From NCBI GenBank assembly GCA_964417825.1, contig CAYQJC010000019.1, positions 1 through 12,326 on the forward strand: DNA of 12,326 nucleotides. Direction: 5' to 3'. The notes below the pieces were generated by a model, which worked only from the letters and a program-made list of their open reading frames with translations, searched no databases and was not told where the DNA came from. Position 1 is the first letter of the stretch. Each line of letters begins with the position of its first letter. Positions 1 through 5,819 of the stretch are shown piece after piece. This stretch comes from CAYQJC01 sp964417825. Lineage in GTDB: Bacteria > Patescibacteriota > Minisyncoccia > Minisyncoccales > CG1-02-41-26. The position numbers and the translations under genes were made by a program.

Positions 1-227
1 TGGAGGTTTTAAATGTTATAAATGCAGCTGGAGGAAAATTGGTTCGGGATGTTGACCTTTTTGATGTTTATTCAGGTGAAGGTATTCCCGAAGGTAAAGA
101 AAATTTGGCTTTTCACATAATCTATCAAGCAGAAGATAGAACTTTGACCTCAAAAGAGATAGATGAAGTTCATCAAAGAATAATCAAGGCTCTGGAAGAA
201 AATCCAGAATGGGAAGTAAGAAAATAA
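1..227 (+). CDS. pheT: Phenylalanine--tRNA ligase beta subunit, C-terminal fragment (FDX-ACB domain)
   Basis: This is the 3' end of a gene whose start lies outside the window. The reading frame is open from base 3 and ends at TAA 225-227, giving about 74 residues. The frame reads EVLNVINAAGGKLVRDV, then LFDVYSGEGIPEGK, LAFHIIYQ and EDRTLTSKEID, which is the pattern of the ferredoxin-fold anticodon-binding (FDX-ACB) domain that closes bacterial PheT. In PheRS, an alpha2-beta2 cytosolic enzyme that charges tRNA-Phe, this domain contacts the tRNA anticodon region. The catalytic core is in PheS, outside the window. The TTG at 39 is an internal Leu codon, not a start. The domain looks intact to its end. 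A spacer of 91 bp separates it from gyrB, so the two may be transcribed separately. Confidence 0.9.
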   Translation, partial: EVLNVINAAGGKLVRDVDLFDVYSGEGIPEGKENLAFHIIYQAEDRTLTSKEIDEVHQRIIKALEENPEWEVRK

Positions 228-241
228 TTTAAAATTACTCG

Positions 242-294
242 ATTAACGAATTAACGGATTCAAGAATTAATTCGTTAATTCTCAATTCGTTAAT
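242..294. repeat. AT-rich inverted-repeat cluster between pheT and gyrB
   Basis: ATTAACGAATTAA at 242-254 is the exact reverse complement of TTAATTCGTTAAT at 267-279, giving a perfect 13-bp stem with a 12-nt loop. A second copy, AATTCGTTAAT at 284-294, can pair with the same left arm, so two alternative hairpins are possible. The unit TTCGTTAAT occurs at 271-279 and 286-294. In reverse it occurs at 242-250, with a one-mismatch copy at 250-258. There is no GC-rich stem and no clean T-run after it, so it is not a classical intrinsic terminator. It may still act as an RNA end or processing hairpin for pheT, or as a protein-binding site upstream of gyrB. Function is unknown. Confidence 0.7.
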
Positions 295-318
295 AAAATA
301 ATTAAGACATTTCAACAT

Positions 319-2271
319 ATGAGAAGTAAGTCTAAAAAATCAAAAAAGGAGAAAAAAAGCAAAGAAGAAACATATACAGCCAAAGATATTTATGTTTTGA
401 AAGGTCTTGAACCAGTAAGAAGAAGGCCGGGAATGTATATTGGTTCAACCGGGCCAGAAGGTTTGCACCATCTAATCTGGGAATGCGTGGATAATAGTTT
501 GGACGAAGCGATTGCGGGTTATTGTAAAAACATTGAAGTTCATCTTTTATCTGACCAGCGAGTGAAAACCACTGATGATGGCCGGGGAATTCCGGTTGAA
601 AAGCATCCTCAAACTGGCAAATCTGCTCTGGAGACGGTAATGACTACTTTGCATGCGGGAGGAAAATTTGGGGGGAAGGCCTATCAGATAGCCGGGGGAT
701 TGCATGGAGTTGGGGTTTCGGTGGTGTGCGCTTTGAGCAAATATATGAGAGTTGAAGTTTGCCGAGGGGGTCAAAAATATGCTCAGGAATATTCTCAAGG
801 TAAAGCAACAACGAGAGTTAAAAAAATAGGAAAATGCAAGAGATCAGGAACGATTGTAGTTTTTGAGCCCGATCCAGAAATTTTCAAAAACATTAAGTTC
901 GATCTTAAGCGGATTTTAAATCACCTTCGTCAGCAAGCTTACTTAACTCCGGGAGTGAAGATTTCTGTTCGAGATGAAAGGATTTCGCCGCCATTTCGCT
1001 ACAATTTCTACTTTGAAGGAGGATTGCGTTCCTACATCAAATATTTGGTAGGAGATTCTGAACCTCGTCACGATAGTATTTTTTATACTAAAGGAGAAAA
1101 AGAAGGAATTTTAGTAGAAGTTGCCTTTCAGTATGCTAAAGAAATAGAAGCGTTTGAAGAAAGTTTTGCTAATAATATTTATACTGGTGAGGGGGGTACT
1201 CATTTAACTGGCTTCCGAACTGCTTTAACTAGAAGCTTAAATGATTATGCTCGAAAAAATGGTTTTTTAAAGGAGAAAGATGAGAATTTTACTGGCAATG
1301 ATGTAAGAGAAGGATTGGTAGCAGCGATCGCTGTAAAATTAAAAGAACCTCAGTTTGAAGGGCAAACCAAGGCAAGATTAGGAAACCCGGAAGCAAAATT
1401 AGCCGTGGAGAGTGTTCTTTCTGAAGGACTAAGCGAGTTTTTAGAAAAGAATCCCCAAGATGCCCGAGCCATTATTGAAAATTGCATGTTGGCAGCTCGC
1501 GCTCGGCGAGCTGCTAAAGCTGCCAGAACCACGGTTTTGAGGAAAGGAATTCTAGAAGGTTTAACTTTACCTGGAAAGTTGGCGGATTGCTCTTCGAAAA
1601 ATCCCGAAGAGTCTGAACTTTACATAGTGGAGGGTGACAGTGCTGGTGGAAGCGGAAAGATGGCTCGAGATAGAAGATTTCAAGCAATTTTGCCAATAAA
1701 AGGAAAAATTTTGAATGTTGAAAGGGCAAGATTAGATAAAATTTTGGCATCTCAAGAGATTAAGTCTTTAATCATCGCTTTGGGAACTGCTATTGCTCAG
1801 GACTTTGATATAAATAAGTTAAGGTATCATCGAATAATTTTGATGAGTGATGCTGATGTAGATGGCGCTCATATTAGAACCTTGCTTTTAACTTTGTTTT
1901 TCCGCTATTTTAGAGAAGTAATTGAAAGGGGGTATCTGTATATTGCTCAACCTCCTTTATATAAAATCCAAGGAGGAAAAAGAATAGAGTATGCTTATAC
2001 CGAAGGTGATAAAGAAGAAATTTTGAGTGCGTTGAAAAAAGAGAAAATTACCAATGTAAGTATTCAACGATATAAGGGTCTTGGAGAAATGAATCCTGAG
2101 GAGTTATGGGAAACAACTATGAATCCGAAGAACCGAATATTACTTCAGGTAACCATTGAGGATGCCAAAACTGCTGATCATATTTTTGACATTTTGATGG
2201 GAAAAGAGGTATTACCGAGAAAAAAGTTTATTCAAGTTCATGCTAAAAAGGTAAGAAATTTGGATATATAA
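319..2271 (+). CDS. gyrB: DNA gyrase subunit B
   Basis: GyrB (650 aa) is the ATPase subunit of DNA gyrase, which introduces negative supercoils in partnership with GyrA (not in the window). The N-terminal GHKL ATPase shows RRRPGMYIG (34-42), the catalytic glutamate E55 in the HHLIWECVDN stretch, DDGRGIP, and GGLHGVGVSVV. The transducer domain carries the ATP-sensing QTK loop in EGQTKARLGN. The TOPRIM domain has EGDSAGG (438-444) and the metal-binding DADVDG (D511, D513, D515), followed by QRYKGLGEMNPEELW near the C-terminus. Length fits the short Gram-positive-type GyrB of roughly 640 aa. The first 16 residues are a Lys/Ser-rich basic extension before the conserved core. ParE is the alternative reading, but the overall pattern and single-copy style favour GyrB. 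No Shine-Dalgarno sequence precedes the ATG. Confidence 0.95.
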   Translation: MRSKSKKSKKEKKSKEETYTAKDIYVLKGLEPVRRRPGMYIGSTGPEGLHHLIWECVDNSLDEAIAGYCKNIEVHLLSDQRVKTTDDGRGIPVEKHPQTGKSALETVMTTLHAGGKFGGKAYQIAGGLHGVGVSVVCALSKYMRVEVCRGGQKYAQEYSQGKATTRVKKIGKCKRSGTIVVFEPDPEIFKNIKFDLKRILNHLRQQAYLTPGVKISVRDERISPPFRYNFYFEGGLRSYIKYLVGDSEPRHDSIFYTKGEKEGILVEVAFQYAKEIEAFEESFANNIYTGEGGTHLTGFRTALTRSLNDYARKNGFLKEKDENFTGNDVREGLVAAIAVKLKEPQFEGQTKARLGNPEAKLAVESVLSEGLSEFLEKNPQDARAIIENCMLAARARRAAKAARTTVLRKGILEGLTLPGKLADCSSKNPEESELYIVEGDSAGGSGKMARDRRFQAILPIKGKILNVERARLDKILASQEIKSLIIALGTAIAQDFDINKLRYHRIILMSDADVDGAHIRTLLLTLFFRYFREVIERGYLYIAQPPLYKIQGGKRIEYAYTEGDKEEILSALKKEKITNVSIQRYKGLGEMNPEELWETTMNPKNRILLQVTIEDAKTADHIFDILMGKEVLPRKKFIQVHAKKVRNLDI

Positions 2272-2277
2272 GTAGAA

Positions 2278-2329
2278 ATTTTCAATATTCAATCATTTTT
2301 TGATAATTAATTAATTGAAAATTGAAAAT
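2278..2329. repeat. AT-rich inverted repeat downstream of gyrB
   Basis: The arms ATTTTCAATATTCAAT (2278-2293) and ATTGAAAATTGAAAAT (2314-2329) are complementary at 15 of 16 positions, separated by a 20-nt loop. Each arm is internally repetitive (TTCAAT twice; ATTGAAA twice). The hairpin starts seven bases after the gyrB stop codon and has almost no GC and no dedicated T-tract. It may be a weak 3'-end or mRNA-protecting structure for gyrB. The role is inferred only from position. Confidence 0.6.
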
Positions 2330-2354
2330 CGTAAATTGTAAATTATTTTTGAGC

Positions 2355-2383
2355 TTGACAAAATTCTTTTGGGGCTTTAATAT
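2355..2383 (+). promoter_or_regulatory. Sigma70-type promoter for the secE-nusG-rplK-thymidylate operon
   Basis: A perfect -35 hexamer TTGACA (2355-2360) is followed by a 17-bp spacer and TAATAT (2378-2383) as the -10 element. TATAAA at 2381-2386 is a second -10 candidate, with a 20-bp spacer. Transcription would begin around 2389-2391, leaving a leader of about 30 nt before the secE ATG at 2420. This is the only strong promoter match I see in the window. It sits ahead of the tightly packed gene train, so it probably drives secE through at least deoC. Its spacer includes TTGGGGCTT (2369-2377), which is complementary to bases just downstream of the start site. Confidence 0.75.
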
Positions 2384-2391
2384 AAAAGATG

Positions 2392-2412
2392 AAGCCCCAA
2401 GCGGGCTTTTTT
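2392..2412 (+). terminator. Intrinsic terminator-like hairpin at the 5' end of the secE transcript
   Basis: AAGCCC (2392-2397) pairs with GGGCTT (2403-2408) around a 5-nt loop, and a run of six T (2407-2412) overlaps and follows the right arm. This is the layout of a short rho-independent terminator. It would stop transcripts reading through from gyrB. It also lies immediately downstream of the predicted secE start site, so new transcripts would begin with the hairpin. A competing 9-bp stem, TTGGGGCTT (2369-2377) with AAGCCCCAA (2392-2400), shares the left arm and would exclude the terminator in read-through RNA. Whether it terminates, attenuates, or protects the mRNA 5' end cannot be told from sequence. 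Confidence 0.65.
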
Positions 2413-2419
2413 AAAAAGA

Positions 2420-2611
2420 ATGAAAATATTTGAAAAAATTAAAACATTCTTTAAAGAAGTTTGGACTGAAGTCAAGAAAGTAAACTGGCCCACCCGCCAA
2501 GAAACTTTTAGATATACCTTATTGGTAATTGGGATTTCAATGGCGGTAGCTGCATTTTTGGGGATTTTGGATTTTATTTACATTAAAATTTTAGAAAAAT
2601 TTATATTTTAA
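2420..2611 (+). CDS. secE: Preprotein translocase subunit SecE
   Basis: SecE (63 aa) is the small essential membrane subunit of the SecYEG protein-export channel, clamping the two halves of SecY. The protein has the short bacterial form. An amphipathic N-terminal helix carries the family signature EVKKVNWPTRQET (about residues 16-28), followed by a single hydrophobic membrane segment (about 31-55: LLVIGISMAVAAFLGILDF) and a short tail. It sits directly ahead of nusG, the usual secE-nusG pairing in bacteria. It is the first gene after the promoter at 2355-2383, with a leader of about 30 nt that contains the hairpin at 2392-2408. There is no clear Shine-Dalgarno sequence between hairpin and ATG, only an A-rich AAAAAGA. 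Confidence 0.93.
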   Translation: MKIFEKIKTFFKEVWTEVKKVNWPTRQETFRYTLLVIGISMAVAAFLGILDFIYIKILEKFIF

Positions 2612-2648
2612 GCGCTAGCGAGAAATATCCCCAGAGGTATATTTTGAT

Positions 2649-3194
2649 ATGCCAAAGCAAAAAATACAACAAGGTAGAAATTGGTATGTTTTACACACTT
2701 ACCCTGGTGAGGAAGATGCAGTAGCTAAAAATCTTCGCCAACGCATTGAAAGTTTAGGAATGGAAGACAAAATTTTCAACGTTATGGTACCAAAAGAGAA
2801 AAAGATTAAGATAAAGAATGGTAAAAGAAAGGTGGTGGAAGAGAAAATTTATCCAGGGTATATTTTTGTTGAAATGATTGTCACTGATGATTCTTGGTAT
2901 GTAGCCAGAAATACTCCGAGAGTAACCGGCTTTATTGGGGCTGGAACTGTTCCTATTCCTGTTTCTCCAAAGGAAATAGAAATTTTGAAAAAAAGAATGG
3001 GAATGGAGGCCCCTCAATATAAGATTGACGTTTCGGTTGGAAACTTAGTTAGGATCACTGATGGACCGTTTAAGGATTTTGAAGGGAAAGTAGCAGAGAT
3101 TGATGAGGAAAGAGGGAAGATTAAAGTTCTAGTAAATATCTTTGGTAGAGATACGCCAGTAGAAGTAGATTCATTACAAGTGAAGAAATTATGA
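2649..3194 (+). CDS. nusG: Transcription termination/antitermination protein NusG
   Basis: NusG (181 aa) binds RNA polymerase to modulate pausing and links it to Rho or to ribosomal protein S10. The NGN domain begins at NWYVLHTYPGEED (about 11-23) and contains the conserved YPGYIFVEM and RNTPRVTGFIG stretches. The C-terminal KOW domain runs from about residue 128, with VRITDGPFKDFEGKV and NIFGRDTPVEVD. Length is normal for the family. The 37-bp spacer after secE contains AGAGG about 11 bases before the ATG, the nearest thing to a ribosome binding site in the operon, and a CGCTAGCG palindrome (2613-2620). The stop codon overlaps the rplK start by 4 bp (ATGA), suggesting translational coupling. 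Confidence 0.96.
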   Translation: MPKQKIQQGRNWYVLHTYPGEEDAVAKNLRQRIESLGMEDKIFNVMVPKEKKIKIKNGKRKVVEEKIYPGYIFVEMIVTDDSWYVARNTPRVTGFIGAGTVPIPVSPKEIEILKKRMGMEAPQYKIDVSVGNLVRITDGPFKDFEGKVAEIDEERGKIKVLVNIFGRDTPVEVDSLQVKKL

Positions 3195-3610
3195 AAAAAG
3201 TAATAGCCATAGTAAAATTACATATTCCAGCTGGTAAAGCCACCCCAGCTCCTCCTATTGGCCCAGCTTTGGCTCAGCATGGAATTAATATTGGGGATTT
3301 TTGCCAGAGGTTTAATGATGCTACAAAAAATCAAGAGGGTTTTACAATTCCGGTCGAAGTTACAATCTATGAAGACCGAAGTTTTGATTTTAAATTAAAA
3401 ACTCCATTGACTTCTGAATTAATAAAAAAAGCCGCAGGAATTGAAAAGGGGTCTGGGGAGCCTAACCGGAAAAAAGTTGGCAAGATTACCCGAGAACAAC
3501 TAAGAGAGATTGCTAAAAAGAAATTGCCTGATTTTAACACGACCGATATCGAAAAAGCAATGAAAATCGTTGAAGGTACAGCCAGAAATATGGGAATTAC
3601 GATTGAGTAA
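3191..3610 (+). CDS. rplK: Large ribosomal subunit protein uL11
   Basis: L11 (139 aa, the usual length) binds 23S rRNA in the GTPase-associated centre and helps elongation and release factors act on the ribosome. The N-terminal domain shows KLHIPAGKATPAPPIGPAL and HGINIGDFCQRFN. The C-terminal rRNA-binding domain shows KTPLTSELIKKAAGIEKGSG and IVEGTARNMGI. The start codon overlaps the end of nusG by 4 bp, so it is surely cotranscribed with nusG. In most bacteria rplK is followed by rplA, rplJ and rplL. Here, after 11 bp, dcd begins instead. L1, L10 and L7/L12 must be encoded elsewhere, or L1 may be missing from the genome. Confidence 0.97.
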   Translation: MKKVIAIVKLHIPAGKATPAPPIGPALAQHGINIGDFCQRFNDATKNQEGFTIPVEVTIYEDRSFDFKLKTPLTSELIKKAAGIEKGSGEPNRKKVGKITREQLREIAKKKLPDFNTTDIEKAMKIVEGTARNMGITIE

Positions 3611-3621
3611 TTTTTTCAAAA

Positions 3622-4200
3622 ATGATTCTATCAGACAGAGACATAAAAAAATATATTCGAGAAGGGAAAATCAAAATTATCCCCAAGCCAAATTTCCAGG
3701 AACAATTAGGACCGTGTTCTTTGGATTTACATTTAGGAAATGTTTTTAAAGTTTTCAAGCATACCGAATGTCCTTTTATCGATTTAAGAGATCATAAAAC
3801 CCCGATCGAGAAAATAATGCAAGAAATTGAGATTACCAAACAGAAACCGTTAATTCTAAGGCCGAGAGATTTTGTTTTAGCGGTAACTAAAGAAGAGATA
3901 ATCTTACCTCCTGATATAATGGCAAGATTAGATGGTAGAAGTTCTTTGGGGAGATTAGGATTGGTAGTTCACTCAACCGCTGCTAGATTTGATCCCGGCT
4001 GGAAAGGTAAAGCGGTAATGGAAATAGGAAATCTGGGAGTGATTCCTATTGCTTTGTGTCCAGGAATTAGAATTTGTGCTCTAACTTTTGAAACTCTTTC
4101 CTCGCCCGCCGAAGTTCCTTATTTAAAACAAAAAGACCACAAATATGCTTACCAAAAAGATCCCTCACCTAGCAAAGTTCATCAAGAGCCCAAAAAATGA
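3622..4200 (+). CDS. dcd: dCTP deaminase
   Basis: This 192-aa protein is a dCTP deaminase, which converts dCTP to dUTP in the cytosol and feeds dTMP synthesis. The family signature is intact: GRSSLGRLGLVVH (105-117) with R106 and R111, then FDPGWKGKAVMEIGN, with D124 and the catalytic glutamate E134 (matching E138 of the E. coli enzyme). The C-terminal stretch PYLKQKDHKYAYQ resembles the nucleotide-binding tail of the monofunctional E. coli type. Members of this fold can also be bifunctional deaminase/dUTPases, and sequence alone does not exclude that. It opens the thymidylate block, 11 bp after rplK, with no visible Shine-Dalgarno site, and its stop overlaps the next start by 4 bp (ATGA). 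A diverged paralog lies at 7897-8436. Confidence 0.92.
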   Translation: MILSDRDIKKYIREGKIKIIPKPNFQEQLGPCSLDLHLGNVFKVFKHTECPFIDLRDHKTPIEKIMQEIEITKQKPLILRPRDFVLAVTKEEIILPPDIMARLDGRSSLGRLGLVVHSTAARFDPGWKGKAVMEIGNLGVIPIALCPGIRICALTFETLSSPAEVPYLKQKDHKYAYQKDPSPSKVHQEPKK

Positions 4201-5819
4201 ACCCCCGATTGACAAAAGATCTTAAATTAAAATTTTTAGGCATTAGTCCAGTTTTCAAAGATAAAACTGGTCTTTTGAACCCACAAGAAATTGTTGCCCT
4301 TTCAGCTCTTTTAACTTTTAAGGGGAGGTCAATAAAAAATCTTTTAAAAGAAATAAATCAAAAAGGCGAGAATTTAGATGATAAAATTAAAAAAATACTA
4401 CAAAGATCATCTTTGAGAGGTCATGCCTCAATTGCTACTACTCCCTCTCTCTGTTTAACTTATGAAGGAAGCAAGTTCTTAGATTCTGCTTTGACTGGCA
4501 TCGTTTTTTCTTCTTCCTTGGTTTCTTCTGGGCGAAGGACTAGAACAGAAAAAAGAGATATCATTTTCCCAATAGAAATTTTTAAAGCAAAAGAAGCAAA
4601 GAAGATTTATCAAGAGGTTTCAGAAAAAATTATAAATTTTTTTAATTTTCTTCTCAACCAGAAAATTCAAAAAGATGAAGCCAGTAAGATTCTCCAATAT
4701 GGGATTTATGGAACCGGAATAATTCAGTTACCAGTTGAGTCAATCGTTCTAATTAAAAGAGAATATACCTCAGAAAAAGAATGGATGCCAGAGGAAATAG
4801 GAATTTTTCTCCAAAAACTTGAAGAGAATTTAAAGAGTTTAGGAATAGATTTACTTTTTCCAACTAGAGAGGTAGCTCCAAGAAATATCTACCCCTACCC
4901 AAATATCTTTAAAAATCCAAAAGAAACAAATTTAGTCAGAGATCTTTTAAAAAAAGTGAAACTTAAAGATGGGTCAAAAATTATTTCTTTAGAATATTTA
5001 CCTTCCAAAGGCCTCAAGAGGGAGTTAGAAAGTTTTGAACAAAAGAAAAAAAGAGTTTTTTCTTCTTTAATAAAAATCAGAAAAGAATGGTTGAATCTTC
5101 TACCAGAGCTTCAGAAAATTTTGAGAGATTACAATTTAGCTTTGAAAGTTAAAGTTTTATCTTCGATACCTTGGCGAGTTTGGGGAGAGAAAAAAAGACA
5201 TCGAACTTGTCCGCAAATTATAGAATCGATATATTTCTGCCTAGAGAGAACAATCAAGAAATTCAATAAGTTTAAAAAACAAATAGAAAAGAAGCAAATT
5301 ACAAAAAATTTAGTAAATCAAATTGAAGAAGTTTTTTCAATACCACCCTCTATTAAAAAAAATTCTACCCTCTTATCTCAATATCTTTTAACGGCTTTAA
5401 AATCATTTGAGGGTTATCAAAATTTAATTAAGCTAAAAATTAAACCAAGGGATGCAATTTTCTTAGTGCCCCGAGGAGTGAAGATTGATATTCTCCAAGA
5501 ATATGACCTTTATAATCTTCTGGCGGGTTATTATCCTTTGCGGCTCTGCCAAACTGCAGAAGAAGAAATGAGAAGAAATACTCGAAGAGAGGTTGGCCAA
5601 ATTAAAAAAGCCCTTCAACAAAAAAAAGTTGGTTGGTTGGCTGAGTTTATTAATCCTAAATGTCAGATCGTTGGCTTTTGTCCCGAAGAGAAAAGCTGTG
5701 GGTTGATAAAAAAAGCAGTAAAAAATTATTCAGAGCAATTCCATCAAGAGATGAAAGCAAATTTAAAACAAAGGTTTCAAGAAAAATTTAAAAATGAAAC
5801 TAAGAAAAGTCGATCCTAA
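4197..5819 (+). CDS. thyX: Double-domain flavin-dependent thymidylate synthase (ThyX family)
   Basis: At 540 aa this is about twice the length of a normal ThyX (about 220-250 aa), and it reads as two ThyX-like units in tandem. ThyX methylates dUMP to dTMP with methylene-tetrahydrofolate, FAD and NADPH. The second unit holds an exact RHR(x7)S motif: R334 H335 R336 to S344. It also has a C-terminal helix, YYPLRLCQTAEEEMRR (445-460), like the LR...AQWEIR nucleotide-site region. The first unit has GHASIATTPSLCLTYEG, but its signature is degraded to GRRTRTEKRD (112-121) with no matching Ser. It is probably structural, with active sites formed across unit interfaces. A Cys trio C489-x5-C495-x5-C501 lies near the C-terminus. 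The gene overlaps dcd by 4 bp and glyA by 26 bp. Family membership is fairly sure; activity is inferred from motif and from glyA, folD and tmk next door. Confidence 0.85.
   Translation: MNPRLTKDLKLKFLGISPVFKDKTGLLNPQEIVALSALLTFKGRSIKNLLKEINQKGENLDDKIKKILQRSSLRGHASIATTPSLCLTYEGSKFLDSALTGIVFSSSLVSSGRRTRTEKRDIIFPIEIFKAKEAKKIYQEVSEKIINFFNFLLNQKIQKDEASKILQYGIYGTGIIQLPVESIVLIKREYTSEKEWMPEEIGIFLQKLEENLKSLGIDLLFPTREVAPRNIYPYPNIFKNPKETNLVRDLLKKVKLKDGSKIISLEYLPSKGLKRELESFEQKKKRVFSSLIKIRKEWLNLLPELQKILRDYNLALKVKVLSSIPWRVWGEKKRHRTCPQIIESIYFCLERTIKKFNKFKKQIEKKQITKNLVNQIEEVFSIPPSIKKNSTLLSQYLLTALKSFEGYQNLIKLKIKPRDAIFLVPRGVKIDILQEYDLYNLLAGYYPLRLCQTAEEEMRRNTRREVGQIKKALQQKKVGWLAEFINPKCQIVGFCPEEKSCGLIKKAVKNYSEQFHQEMKANLKQRFQEKFKNETKKSRS

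Noticed and set aside
271..299. Possible gyrB promoter with TAAAAT at 294-299
   Set aside because: The -10 is good, but the base 17 nt upstream (TTCGTT) matches the -35 consensus poorly and lies within the inverted repeats. Not strong enough to list.
547..1750. Open frames on the - strand opposite gyrB (547-798, 1350-1532, 1514-1750)
   Set aside because: They lie fully within the conserved gyrB coding frame, show no recognisable domain, and read as translations of the complementary strand.
228..2419. tRNA or small RNA genes in the two spacers around gyrB (for example tRNA-Trp, often near secE)
   Set aside because: The spacers of 91 and 148 bp contain no T-loop GTTCGA-type motif or cloverleaf arms; their structure is explained by the AT-rich repeats, promoter and terminator hairpin.
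2613..2620. CGCTAGCG palindrome in the secE-nusG spacer
   Set aside because: Eight bases with no loop and no second site; could be a restriction or binding site, but nothing else supports a function.
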